Positions 22,640 through 33,051 of a DNA stretch of 64,000 bases are shown piece by piece. Positions within the stretch are counted from its first letter, which is position 1; each line of letters begins with the position of its first letter. The DNA is from Dipteris shenzhenensis (taxonomy: Eukaryota; Polypodiophyta; Polypodiopsida; Gleicheniales). Made by a program: the position numbers and the translations under genes. A model generated the notes under the pieces. That model was given only the letters and a program-made list of their open reading frames with translations. It ran no database searches and was not told where the DNA came from. Where the stretch lies: assembly GCA_047967505.1 (NCBI GenBank), contig CM106538.1, one strand, 5' to 3'.

Positions 22640-24260
22640 TATGGCTAGAAGAGGATGAGGTAAATAGGGTGGCTGTGTTTTCATTAGATCCGCTATGTAT
22701 AATTACCTTGTAGATCCTTTTCCCACTCTGATTGCACCCTTGTGGTTTGCCTCCTTAGGCTGGGATGTCGGACTTTATCCCATTTGGCCTATTTGTAAAG
22801 TTCTTTATTGAATGATTGTAGCCTTGGTCCTGGTTATCATGTTTAGGGACATTGATGATACTTGACCTTTTTCTATACTCATTAAATTAATGTTGGTCTT
22901 AAGATCCATGGCCGTTCTTGGAGCCCTTTGCATTGGGCAATCTTTATAAAGGTGATCCACCCCACAACTAGAGCACAACGATGCACACGAATTGGTGGTA
23001 GTTGTTGTTGTTAGAAGGGCTTGGTCATCCTTACAGGGGCAATCCCTCAGGAGGTGAGGCCTTTGGCACTTATAGCATGACACCAACTAATTAGCTAGCA
23101 TCTTGTATGGGCACTCATTGGCTTGGTGTGGGCCTTGACATGTATATCATTATATCGATGGTCTTCAGGTCAAGGTGTTCACATCCCTAGCCTTCTAAGA
23201 CATAGGGGCCATTTGATAGAATGGGATATACTATTTGTCCTACATAATATAGTGACTTATGTAGCTAGATTGGTTGGAGGACTTCATATTATGCATAATC
23301 ACCCACCAAGAGGGTGTGGTCTGGCTCTTCCCAATCACTTGGCAATTCCTCTACTATCACTTCATTCATAGGAGTGATCCAGGGTGGAGGTGGTTGAGGA
23401 CCCAGGTAACAGAAGATTTTGATCCCTATATTACCCTTGGTTGATAGGAGGGGCTCCTTGAATTGTCAGTTGTCCCTGATTGAATGGACTAGGTGTGGTG
23501 TGGGCAATGTCAGGGGTAGCCTTTATTGATACATTGGTTGGGTATGACCTTAGGATAATGGCATTGCAAGATCTCATGGTTTTCCCATCGTGCACAATGA
23601 GCACAAAACATTTTCGACCTTGCCCTAAGGCAAGGACCCTCATTGGTGGGATGATTCCCTATATAGATGCCACACCATACATTGTCGTGCCTTGGGAGTA
23701 GGTGAGTATTGCTAGGGCTTCCTTTGTCAATCCTCCCTTGAGTTGTTGGCTTAACTAATTCAGCAAGTTGGTAGCCAACTCTTCCAGGTTCACACCTTTA
23801 ACAGGTGGAGTTATCTCCTTTGCCTCACCTAAACTAGTGGTATCAGAAGTTTGCGACACATCTAATGAAGCTACTTGTGACCTTGCTCCTTGATCCTTCT
23901 CCTTCATTTGTCACTTGAGCGTCTAGCGGTTTTGGTACATAGTTCAAATGATGTGGGGCTCATGGCAAAGATATGTTCATGGAGCTTGGAGTCCTAGACC
24001 CCTATAAGGAACCATGGCAAGAGTTGTACATAACTCATCCTTTCATGTGGCTCATACCGTGAGTTTAGTGCTTAATTCGAGCAATGTAGTCATGAAGGGA
24101 CTTGGTCTCCTTCTACTTAACTTTGTATAATTGGTAATAGAGCTCCATTGGGGAAAAAACCACTATGAATGAGCTATGTAGCGTGTCCCAACCAATTTTC
24201 TCCTCAGGATTTAGAGCTCGATACCCCTCTCCTACCTGCATGCTTCGTATGGTGAGCTTG
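22640..24260 (-). pseudogene. Gag-like polyprotein with multiple non-canonical zinc knuckles (copy 2)
   Basis: The minus strand shows a retrotransposon gag domain at about 24200-24060 (WDTLHSSFIVVFSPMELYYQ, ETKSLHDYIARIKH). A damaged first knuckle (CGIYIGNHPTNE) and an intact second, CAHCARWENHEILQC (C-x2-C-x5-H-x4-C), lie near 23690-23570. A linker with NQGQLTIQGAPPINQG follows. Then come CYKCQRPHLLRDC and CSSCGVDHLYKDC (both C-x2-C-x3-H-x4-C) in the 93-codon frame 23086-22805, followed by LMSIEKGQVSSMSLNMITR. This is the same family and order as 9484-10763. Several frame breaks and stops make it non-coding. Confidence 0.7.
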
Positions 24261-24490
24261 GATACGGCCCCACAGGTCCAAAATCATTAGCTAATGCAAA
24301 GAAGGTAGACCTTTTGGAGGGCATGGATGTTCTTAGTGTTTCTTGTGGTGTTGGTCACTCACTTGTGGTGGTGGATAGAACAGACTTCGAAGAACATTTG
24401 GAAAAGTTCGAAGTGTATGAATGCTCACGTGGGGTTTTGGAGGCCATGGAAGGTTGGGACATAGGGAGCAAAAATATGAGTGGCTTCTAA

Positions 24491-24891
24491 GGGGCTTAGC
24501 ACATGGGAAGAAATAGGATGGGAATGGGAAAAGGTGGTCCCAAGTGGTCCCATGCATATTTCTATCCTATTCCCATCCCACCATGTGCTAACAAAAAAAG
24601 AACTAGGGATGGGTTTAGGAGGAAGAGGACACATGGCATCATTTCATGTGTTTAGGAGGTGGGGACCACTTGGGGACAAGGATACATGTCATCCTTGCAT
24701 GTTTTTGAATCCCTAAAAAAGGGGAACCCATTCTGGCTTCCAGGGTCTAGAGGCCATGGTCTAGGATGGGAGAAAAAGTGGCTACTCCCATTCTAAATCC
24801 ATCCTAGACCACTTGGTGTAGGATGGGAGTAATGATGACAAAAAGATTCCCATCCTAAACCCATGCTAGCCCCATCCATGTGCTAAGGCCC
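24491..24891. mobile_element. Tourist-like MITE (PIF/Harbinger-type), 401 bp
   Basis: The 16-bp ends are GGGGCTTAGCACATGG on the left and, reverse-complemented, GGGCCTTAGCACATGG on the right: 15 of 16 match. Both are flanked by TAA (24488-24490 and 24892-24894), the target preferred by PIF/Harbinger elements, whose ends also begin GGG or GGC. The interior has further inverted motifs built on AGCACATGG and GGATGGGAAT and no coding capacity, as expected for a MITE. Confidence 0.75.
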
Positions 24892-24894
24892 TAA

Positions 24895-26520
24895 GGATAG
24901 TTGACACCTTTCAACGAAATAATATTCTGCCCCCATCAGCAATTGTTGCTGCAGGTTCTGCATATTCAACGTGCAAGTGCTTGGGGTGGAGTTTTTTCGG
25001 TGTGCATTGGAGAGTGGTAAAATGCATGTGATGACGTGGAGAATTAAGGAAATCATGCATGCATGCTACGTAAAGGAAAAAGGATGCTTTTCGTCGACAA
25101 GCTGGCAGGTACACGAGATCATTTCGGAAGGAGATCGTGACCCATGGGGGAGCTCCGTGAACATGGGGAAGACTGTGGAAGCTAATCAACCGGACTGTGG
25201 TCGCTATGATCTGGTGAGAGAGGTTGCTTGTAATGACGGGTGTGTGGAGAGCTTCAAGGAGCTGGAGAGCGGAAGGCGTAGTGAGGCTCGTGTGCAACAA
25301 AGAGCAGACAGGGATCGCGACTACAGGCTGGGATGACGGGTTCTATGAGTTTTGGCTGTGGGTTCGTTGTGTGTGACGAAGTGGCACTTATTGAAGTCCT
25401 GTGGAGTCCTGACTGTGGTCGCGATGATGCGAGCTCGGAGAGGCAGTGGGGGTCGTTTTGTTCTGCGAGCTGGGGTCTGATGATGGTGGGAAGACACTGG
25501 GCTGCTGCTTAGAAGAGAGCTATGAAGTACTGGGGCTTGGTGGCGGGAAGCTTCGGGACTTGGCTAGAAACATGACAGCGCAAAAAGGAGGAGGGAGCTT
25601 CTGAGATGAAGGAGGAGCACGCGAGCAAAGAAGGAGCGGTGAAGGTCCATTGTTACTTTGGAGGGAGCTTCTCGATTTGGCTAGGCGTCGCTACTACACA
25701 GGAGGAGTCCCTTGGATAAATGAAGGCCGGAGTTCGTGGACGACAGAGGCAGAAGTTATGTGATGCAAGGGAGGAAACCATAAGGCTAGGATCATTATGA
25801 AAGTAGAGGCACAGGCTATGGCTTTTGTCAGAGGAGGAGGGCGTCGCAGATACGGGGGGGGGACTTGGCTTTGAGGAATCCTGCTTGGGGGGTGATGGAA
25901 GCCAAGAGCTTCTCGATTTGGAGGGAGCATCTTTACTATGCAGGCCAAGGAATTGGAAGACCTTGGCTACGAGTGTGTGTGCAGGAGTTGTAGGAGAGAA
26001 CCTACGTAAAGGCAGCTACCATTGAAGGTGACGGGAGCTCGGATGCTTTGAGAGCAAAAAAATAGTTGCTAGATATGATCACGTGAAGGAGAAAGGCATC
26101 GCAGATGCTATGTGAGTAGAGGAGAGGAGGTTGTAGTGCTTGGTTGTGGTTGGAGGTATATGGCGACGTGGATATCGTGAAGGACACTCAGGCTGGGGTT
26201 TGCTGGGTGGAAGTGAAGCATTGCTAGTGCATGGGTTAGAAGAGCCATGGAAGAGCTGAGTGAGTAGCATGCTAGGGGAGCTTCATGTGAAGAGGGGGTC
26301 TCTTCTTTATAGAGCATGAGAATAGCTATGAGGAAGCTATTATAGCTCGAAGGTAGAGATGAGCAAAGAATGGCGGGCTACATCACTTCTAATGTTTGTT
26401 GATGAACTAGGGAAAGATATAATAAATTTTTGACTGTGGCCATCTTGGGGATTGATGTCTTGAAAAGTTAAGAGTAAGTCATCATGTGTGTTGTGGGTTG
26501 GATGTATTTTGAAGCTGATT
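24895..26520. other. Unassigned, relatively GC-rich region with diverged internal repeats
   Basis: No protein motif is seen. The phrase GAGCTTCTCGATTTGG occurs at about 25665 and 25907, and related phrases (GGGAGCTTCT, GGAAGCTTCGGGACTTGG) occur around 25545-25600. The region may be retroelement LTR or leader, since gypsy fragments follow it. Confidence 0.3.
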
Positions 26521-26524
26521 GCTC

Positions 26525-26968
26525 TCAGAGTTGTTGAGGGATGAAGACCACTTGTCTTGAGTTGTGTAGTCCACTAGGTTGTTTAGGTTGTTGGCTATCG
26601 GAGGAAATGTGGCCAAAGTATGAGTTGTACCCGGAGGTGTGTAGAGACAAGGATGTTGAATGAATGCCTTTTACCTTCTGATGGTGTTGTTCACTTGCTT
26701 TAAATATCGATGAGGGTGGCTGTGAAGGCGGATTAGGCTCTACTGCTTTTGTCCATCCACCGGTTGTCAACCTCGGCCAACTTTGGCAAATGTCCTTGGC
26801 CTGCTTCTCATACCACACTTGAGCCAAACCCTCTAGAAATGTGGGAAGAACCAACAACCATCTATCTTCACTAAGAAAATTGAGAGAAACACAACGGTGC
26901 TTGAAGGCCACAAGATACTCGTTTGGATTTTCTTCAACCCGACCACAGAACACAGGAATGTCAGCCAT
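26525..26968 (-). pseudogene. Retrotransposon gag fragment
   Basis: A 147-codon minus frame carries a gag-domain pattern: IPVFCGRVEENPNEYLVAF, then LSEDRWLLVLPTFLEGLAQV, WYEKQAKDICQSW. This is the F.G...E.P..FL..F...C ... L.GLA..WY ... I..W layout of Ty3/gypsy gag. The C-terminal half is Ser/Gln-rich with no knuckle. Upstream frames are broken. It lies downstream, in minus-strand order, of a plant-type RNase H fragment. The two therefore come from different elements or a rearranged one. Confidence 0.6.
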
Positions 26969-27399
26969 GCTTGGAAAAGAGGAGGGGATCGAAGAATACA
27001 GTGGAGGAGGTAAGAAAATACAAGATTATGTATTGACAATAGAGAGTGGAATTTTAAAATGGAAGTGCAAGGATGAGACTTCTAGAAAGCAAATGTAAGC
27101 TAGAAATGGAATATTGGGAATGGTGCGATATTCCGTACGGGAAGAGTCATTGGCAAAGAAGAGTTCGTAAACAACTTTTATAGCTAACATCATTGCGGAA
27201 GATTGGGGGTACGGCATCGCATCAAGTTGTTCATCAAAGCAAAGAGGAAAGCCATTACCATGGTAAGAAGATGCAGGGCTTGCACATCACCTTCTGAATC
27301 CTCAAGCTCTTGTAGTCTCCATGAGATTTCTTCTAGCGGGGTGAGGTTTGGCATTTCCGTTCCTTTGAAGAGGTATCTCCTTTTGATTCACAAAACGCT

Positions 27400-27777
27400 C
27401 ATGCTAGTGAGTCAGCGATGCTATTTTGAGTTCTTCGAATATGCTTCACTTGAATCTCTTTAAATTTTTGACAAAGTTGAGTAGCCTGTTGATGGTGGCC
27501 TATCGAGGCTTCACTTCTCACTTTCACCTCAACATTGGCATACCAGTTGTGAGTCACCTCGTACATCTAGCTGAGTGATTTGATGTTCTTTGGCTTTTTG
27601 TAAGCCAAAAATGAGTGCGGAGTATTCGTCTTGATTGCAAGTGTCTGTTGCCATGGGACTGCCATACAAAAACTTTTCTCCGTCGGGTGAAGTCAAGGTC
27701 ACTCCTACCCCGCCGCTTTTGTCAAAGTGTAAGGACCAAGCCGACGTCAAATGAGCACCAAGACACGTACGTCCCAA
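27400..27777 (-). pseudogene. Plant-type (archaeal-like) RNase H fragment of a Ty3/gypsy Tat-type element
   Basis: The minus frame 27777-27529 reads WSLHFDKSGGVGVTLTSPDG, then DEYSALIFGLQKAKEHQITQ and LDVRGDSQLV. These carry the D...E...D residues of the second, plant-type RNase H found in Tat-lineage gypsy elements. A continuation in another frame down to about 27400 has FKEIQVKHIRRTQNSIADSL, the closing N..AD motif. Normally this domain lies between the retroviral RNase H and integrase; no integrase follows here. Stops and a frame change show decay. Confidence 0.65.
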
Positions 27778-28294
27778 GTCTCCCGATAATCTAGGATTGG
27801 GAAGGGATGAGGGGAAGCCAAAACCTCAACAAGGCATTCTGGCTCGAACAAGCTCACAATCAATTTTCTATTGAAAATTCACTTTGTGTCCAAACAAAAT
27901 TTCCACATGAAGTTCATGATGAGGAACAAAAGGTCGATTAGGAACAAACGGGTTCTGAGGACAGAACATCTTAACCATATAAATGCATGTTATTACATAA
28001 GAATTCTGAGAACCCTAGCTCCTTAGCGTAATCATAGTAATATCTCCTTGGCTTTTCCTGCACCTTGATCTTTTTCTTGAACACTCTTTTCTTCTTGACC
28101 TTCAAAGGGACAGAGTTAGATGAACAACTAGATTCTGGCATTTTGTTGGCCGCTTGAGAGAATTTGCTAGAAGAGACTCACTTTTCACGCGTCTTCTTCA
28201 CCTAGGAGGGATACTTTCTGATTCTGACTAGCCACTCGTGAAGAGCTTGGAAACCTGAACACTTCTTCTTTATGCGGCACCGAGAAATTCAACC

Positions 28295-28720
28295 TCAACA
28301 AAAAGATACAGCCCTTGGAAGCTTTGTTGCCATAGAGGATGTAGGATGCAAACCAAGGAGGAGGAGGCGGTGAGGTGGCAGTGGGCGCGAAGTGCGAGGT
28401 AGGAGTGGATAGCGAGGCAGGCAGACACGACGCACAAAGCGTGGAGGTGGCAGCATAGGCGAAGGTAGCAACAGGATCGGAGGTGGCGGCGCGTAGGCGC
28501 AGGAGGCGGCGACGGTAGCAATAGGTTCGACAATAGTAGCAGGATCGGCGACGGCGCAGCGGCACGGATGGCGAGGCACGGGGCACGGTGCCCGGTGATG
28601 GTGCACATGCGGCGGCGATAGGCGCAAGTGGCGAGGCACGGGGCATGGCACCTGATGGCGGCGTGGTGCAGATGGCGAGGCACACATCAGCGCAGATGGC
28701 GAGGCACGGATGATGGAGAG
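28295..28720. repeat. GC-rich imperfect tandem repeats
   Basis: Variants of GATGGCGAGGCACGG and TGGCGAGGCACGGGGCA recur several times between about 28560 and 28715, within a GC-rich block beginning near 28295. Long open frames on the minus strand here (up to 214 codons) run through this block and the adjacent GA tract. They are Ala/Pro/Arg/Ser-rich without motifs, so I treat them as by-products of base composition. Confidence 0.6.
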
Positions 28721-28725
28721 AATGC

Positions 28726-28727
<2 letters not shown>

Positions 28728-28815
<88 letters not shown>
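28728..28815 (+). repeat. (GA)44 microsatellite
   Basis: About 88 bases of uninterrupted GA repeat, followed by a further 100 bases of purine-rich GA/GGA sequence. Confidence 0.97.
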
Positions 28816-28818
<3 letters not shown>

Positions 28819-28939
28819 TTTTTAGAGAGAGGAGAGAGAAATAGAGGGAGAAAAAGAGGTGGAAGAAAAGAGGGACTAGAGGGAGGACTAAAGAGAGAGA
28901 AGATGAGAGGGAGAGGGGGTGGGAAGAGAGCATTTGCAC

Positions 28940-30030
28940 AAGAGAACTACCAAATTGTCGAAGGGGGCATGATACTCATACGTGGAGATTCGTATCCCAG
29001 CAGCCACACCATTTTTATTAACTAGAAAAGAAATCAAGGCATGAGGCTAAACGCTAGGCATGGCGATGCTCGAGGGCCATGGGGGAAAGGGAACGTGAGG
29101 GGAGAAGCGTTAACATGAGTGGAGAAAAGGGTTTAAGAGGGGTGGGAATGAAGAGGGAGACTATGGCACAAGGGGGAAGGGAGAGGGGGAAGAGGAGCAT
29201 GTACATGATGGGAGGTGGAATGTAGAGATGGAGACATCAAGGGAAGAGAGTCATGCTTTTTATTCGAAAGGAAGGATGGGGGAAATCAAAGTACTAGCAT
29301 GGTGGCTATACAAGAATGAGTGTGTCACATCAAGCAATAGCCCCCTCCTTTTATAGCCAAGAGAGGGGGTCTCTCCCATTAAATGCATCCTCCCACATGC
29401 ATGGTGTGTGTGGAGGAATCTCCCATGTGGGCTAGATGGGCATGCACTCTCAATTGTGTGCGACAACCCTTTGCCTCATTTTCCACATAAATCAAGCCCC
29501 ATATCCCAAGTCTAAGATACTCCCTTGGTCCCTTCTCAATGTTATAATATGTTCAAACATCTGGGACAAGTGGAGGGTTCGCACAAGGAATCTTGCCACC
29601 TCATCCTACTTTCCCCATTATTTAACTTGCATTCTTGGACTATCTACCCCCCCCCTCCCTACATGGGCCTATCCTACATGGAGGGAAGAATCCAATATAA
29701 TATCCATCTCTACCTATTTTATATTACTTTTTCCATGGTCCTTGGGCCATGTCTCACTAAATGCAAGCATGGGACCGCCTAGGTTGAGGGGTGGCACATG
29801 GAGGAACCATGCCACCTCAACATTTTATAATATTACTACCATGGATTATGTACAACACACCTATGGATCCTCTTACGTGGAAGGGTGGCACATGGTCATG
29901 CCTTGCCACCTCAACCCTGGGCCCTATGCACACCATATTTTATTATACTATTACCACACATACAAGCACACACACATATTTATGCCTTTTACCTTGGTCA
30001 AATTTATCCATAATAGTGCATGAACAAAGC
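28940..30030 (-). other. Unassigned; possible LTR in minus orientation
   Basis: On the minus strand GGCTATAAAAGGAGGGGG (complement of about 29341-29358) is a good TATA box, of the kind found in LTR promoters. Downstream (29580-29930) the phrases CTTGCCACCTCA, ATGCCACCTCAAC and GGGTGGCACATGG recur. No paired LTR or primer site was found, and the 195-codon plus frame at 29436-30023 has no known motif. Confidence 0.3.
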
Positions 30031-30073
30031 AATTCGTCCTAAGATCAAGGCAATTCGTCCTAAGATCAAGGCA
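30030..30073 (+). repeat. Two-copy 21-22 bp tandem repeat
   Basis: GCAATTCGTCCTAAGATCAAG occurs twice back to back, just before the gypsy protease region. Confidence 0.85.
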
Positions 30074-30813
30074 AAGGCTATGATGATCAAAGACTATGTA
30101 GAAGGTATGTTTTCAAGTTTATCTATGTGTAATTTTGCTATGATAAATCGGGTAAAGCCCACATGCAAGCTTTAGTGATAAGGGTGACAAGGATGATCTA
30201 TGGGAAAGATTATGAGTTTTCAGTCGATTTAGGAAGTAGCCATTGTTTCCTATCCCCTTAAGTCCTAAAAGATCTAAATTTGAATACTATTGAGTCCCCC
30301 AAGAGACCTGCTGGGATAGCAAGTGGCAAAAGGAAGTTCACAAGAGAAGTGATAGAGAATCTTGGTTTCTACTTGGGAGAGGTTATGACTTTAAAAAAGC
30401 TTCAAATTTTGGATATAGGTAAGTACGATGTCATTATTGGCATGGATTTGCCAACCAAAATCCAAGCCATAACTAATGTGGAAACTGAGTCATTAAGCAC
30501 AAGAATAGGGACGAGATAGAGAGCGATATATGAGGAGAAGAAGTTACTTATGATGTAGAAGAGATTTCAACCATGAAACCTAAGAAAGCAACTAAAAAAG
30601 GAGTTGATCTTATAAGGTTTTTCTCAAGAATTTAGAAGAACCCCTTGTCAAAGAAAATAAGGAGAATCTGAATATATAAAGAAGAATCATTCTAGGAGGA
30701 GTATGCAAATGTGCTTCTAGAAGGTCTTCTTGGAATGCCTCCACCTAAATGTCTTTATCATGTGATAGAGTTGATATCAAGATCCCCTTATGTTAGAGCT
30801 CTCACACAGTGAG
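30074..30813 (+). pseudogene. Ty3/gypsy protease region, 5' part of a split pol
   Basis: In broken frames the plus strand reads YEFSVDLGSSHCFLSP (retroviral aspartic protease entry, with D-L-G-S in place of D-S/T-G) at about 30210-30260. Later GKYDVIIGMDLPTK appears at about 30420-30460, the second protease landmark (..DVILGMDWL..). From 30540 to 30813 comes sequence of the pre-RT type. The element is cut at 30813 by a 2.2-kb LTR element and resumes at 33052. Stops show that it was already decaying or has decayed since. Confidence 0.65.
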
Positions 30814-31104
30814 TGTTGGAGTTGCAAAAAGGATTTAGCAAGTGAGGCAAAAGAGAGAGTTTATTCAAGAGAGACAGGCCCAATATATAGGCTCTAGTTA
30901 CATCCAGTAGTGACATCACATATGAGCTCAGTAGAGCATCTAGATCCACAAATCTCTCAATTAGTTCCATGAATCTCTCAATCACATACCACACACCTAG
31001 ATTCACTCAATCACACCTACTTGCACCTATTCAGGCACACCATGTGTTCACATACAACCTTAGACCTTAGGACTCTAGATCCCATTACAAAAATTTGCCC
31101 TTCA
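30814..31104 (-). repeat. 3' LTR (minus orientation)
   Basis: On the minus strand it starts TGAAGGGCAAATTT, directly after the purine tract, and ends ...CTCCAACA. Shares the long block around GAGTTTATTCAAGAGAGACA with the other copy. Confidence 0.8.
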
Positions 31105-31421
31105 TTCCCCCCCCACAAATTGATGACCTCAACCCTAGCAGTAGTCCATGGGAAACTTCATGGCTTGCCCACCTCTAGTGGCAATACACATGATCCACAA
31201 CCTGGTACTCACTCTAGTTGCATCAACAATAGACTCATTTAGGCATCCTCATCCCAACATGATCTCACTCTGACTTTGGTTTGTTGGTTTACAATTGAGA
31301 GATAGACAATGACTATGCATGGGAATACCCTAAGATCCAACAAGGTAACACATAAGACTAACAATCATTTGAGGGGGACATCCCAAGGTAGAGAACCCTT
31401 ATTGAAACACACACAAAATTT

Positions 31422-31943
31422 CTAAATTGAAGATGTGGGGAAATACCCCCCTTTGATGGCATGTCTTGTCCTTTTCCTCCTCCTCTTCCAAGCTACCATA
31501 GTGTGAGGTTCATTGTCATTGGAGAGGTTCTTGGTGTAGCCAATCTTGTAACTCCTTTGCTCTTTGTCCTTCTCCACACTCTTTAATGTATCTTGTCCAT
31601 ATTCTACAATACAAGATCCTTGTAGTCCTTCACCTTCTTTGAGTGTCCAAGCCTTAAAAACATTTTGTGAATCATATGGATTGAAGAGGGTCTTACCACT
31701 TGTCATGCAAGGGCAGTGTCTACTCTTGTACAAGAGGTGGTCATGATCGTATGGCAAGGTATAGTCAACCAAATGCAAGTACATTTCATACATCATGAAA
31801 GATGCTGAAACCATAACTAAGGCATCTTCAAAATAAGAATCATAATGGTTGTAGTTGAAACCTTTGTTCCAATCATATCCATTGGAAATCATCATGCAAG
31901 TCATGATATATTCTTCCTTCATGTAAGCTCTTGTCATGGTCAA
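31422..31943 (-). CDS. 173-codon open frame inside the non-autonomous LTR element, function unknown
   Basis: The interior of the 2.2-kb element holds one uninterrupted minus-strand frame of 173 codons. It starts with MTMTRAYMKEEYIMTCMM about 0.8 kb after the primer site and ends near a basic KRRRKRTRHAIKGGYF stretch. I recognise no gag, protease, RT or host domain. The composition is rich in Tyr, His, Met and Asp, unlike the broken frames around it. In related small elements such frames are usually chance or captured host fragments; both are possible here. The minus direction agrees with the element's own transcription. Confidence 0.3.
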   Translation of the reverse strand: MTMTRAYMKEEYIMTCMMISNGYDWNKGFNYNHYDSYFEDALVMVSASFMMYEMYLHLVDYTLPYDHDHLLYKSRHCPCMTSGKTLFNPYDSQNVFKAWTLKEGEGLQGSCIVEYGQDTLKSVEKDKEQRSYKIGYTKNLSNDNEPHTMVAWKRRRKRTRHAIKGGYFPTSSI

Positions 31944-32766
31944 TCTACACTAGTCAACTAGTCAACTATCTGTATGACTTGAAATCCACTTCAAAGTATC
32001 ATAACTTCAATCCTCAATATAAAAGATGAAAAATGCATTCAACTGAACTTCAAAGAGCATTCTCAGAACTGAAAGAGCAATCTCTCAATCTCTGAACTGT
32101 ACTTTAACTCCTCAAGCATCACCTTAGCATTTAGTGTAGCATCAAACTTCAAACTTCAAGAAATGTCTAGAAATGCTTGCAGAAAATAGAGAAACTTTGG
32201 AGGATTGCTACGTCACTGCATGAAGCATCAAGCAGAGGGCATTTTCTATGCAATCAAAGGTACTTGGAAGTCGAAGACTCAATGCAAGTCTCAGACCAAA
32301 TGAAGCTTCACACCTTCAGGGGCAGCAGCATCTTCTCCACCTCCAAAAACCATTTCTTCTTCAAAACCCAACTGGTTTTTCCTTAGTTTCTCCTCATTCC
32401 TTGACCATTGGCCCTCAAAATTGACTAGCAGGTAGCCCATAGGATCGCCTAAGTGCACCTTAGACCATTTTTGAAATGGTGGCTCCAGCAAGCTGAATTG
32501 ACAGAAATGCCGTGGGATGAAGCGAGTATCAGCACAAGCTGTAGAAGGACAATTTCTAGAAACCCTCTAAAGTAGAAGCGCAACTACATGAGGGGAATAT
32601 ATGGCTGAAAGGGTTTGGAGAATGATCGCCTACATTGGGAGAACAAGCACTTGGAAATTTTGCTCAAAAGTGGAAAAAATGGAGAAGAAAAGAGTGTGAG
32701 GAAGAAGATGATGACATGGCACTCAAGGTTGTCTCAAGGAGAGTGAACCAATGCTCTGATACCACA

Positions 32767-33051
32767 TGTTGGAGTCAAAAGGATTCAACAAGTGAGGCAA
32801 AAGAGAGAGTTTATTCAAGAGAGACAGGCCCAATATATAGGCTCCAGTTATATCCAATAGTAGTGACATCACATGTGAGCTCAATAGAGCATCTAGATCC
32901 ACAAATCTCTCAATCAGTTCCATGAATCGCTCAATCACACACCACACACCTAGATTCACTCAATCACACCAATCCAGGAACACCATGTGGTCACACACTC
33001 ACAACCTTAGACCTTAGGACTCTAGATCCCATTACATCAATTTGCCCTTTA
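32767..33051 (-). repeat. 5' LTR (minus orientation) with adjacent primer site at 32753-32764
   Basis: On the minus strand it begins TAAAGGGCAAATTG (the expected TG start has mutated) and ends ...CTCCAACA. TGTGGTATCAGAGC, which includes the primer site, follows it. Confidence 0.8.

Larger units (their letters stand above)
30814..33051 (-). mobile_element. Complete small LTR retroelement inserted in a gypsy pol, minus strand
   Basis: Direct repeats at 30814-31104 and 32767-33051 (291 and 285 bp, roughly 90 per cent alike by eye) flank about 1.66 kb. GCTCTGATACCA at 32753-32764, two bases inside the right copy, is the reverse complement of the Met-tRNA primer site. The element therefore reads on the minus strand, with its 5' LTR at 33051-32767. 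Next to the other LTR, the complement of 31105-31116 is a G-run polypurine tract. Flanking 5-mers GTGAG (30809-30813) and GTAAG (33052-33056) look like a target duplication with one change. The interior lacks gag and pol motifs, so it is non-autonomous. Confidence 0.85.

Noticed and set aside
28185-28939. Minus-strand frames of 137-214 codons rich in Ser, Leu, Ala and Pro
   Set aside because: They run through GC-rich tandem repeats and the (GA)n tract, in several overlapping frames at once; composition explains them.
29436-30023. 195-codon plus-strand frame
   Set aside because: No recognisable domain; the DNA contains repeated phrases and a minus-strand TATA box, so it is more likely LTR-type sequence.
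32753-32764. GCTCTGATACCA and the similar strings at 43858, 44167 and 45399, as parts of tRNA-Met genes
   Set aside because: Only the 12-base primer-site complement is present next to LTR ends; no cloverleaf, anticodon arm or pol III boxes surround it.
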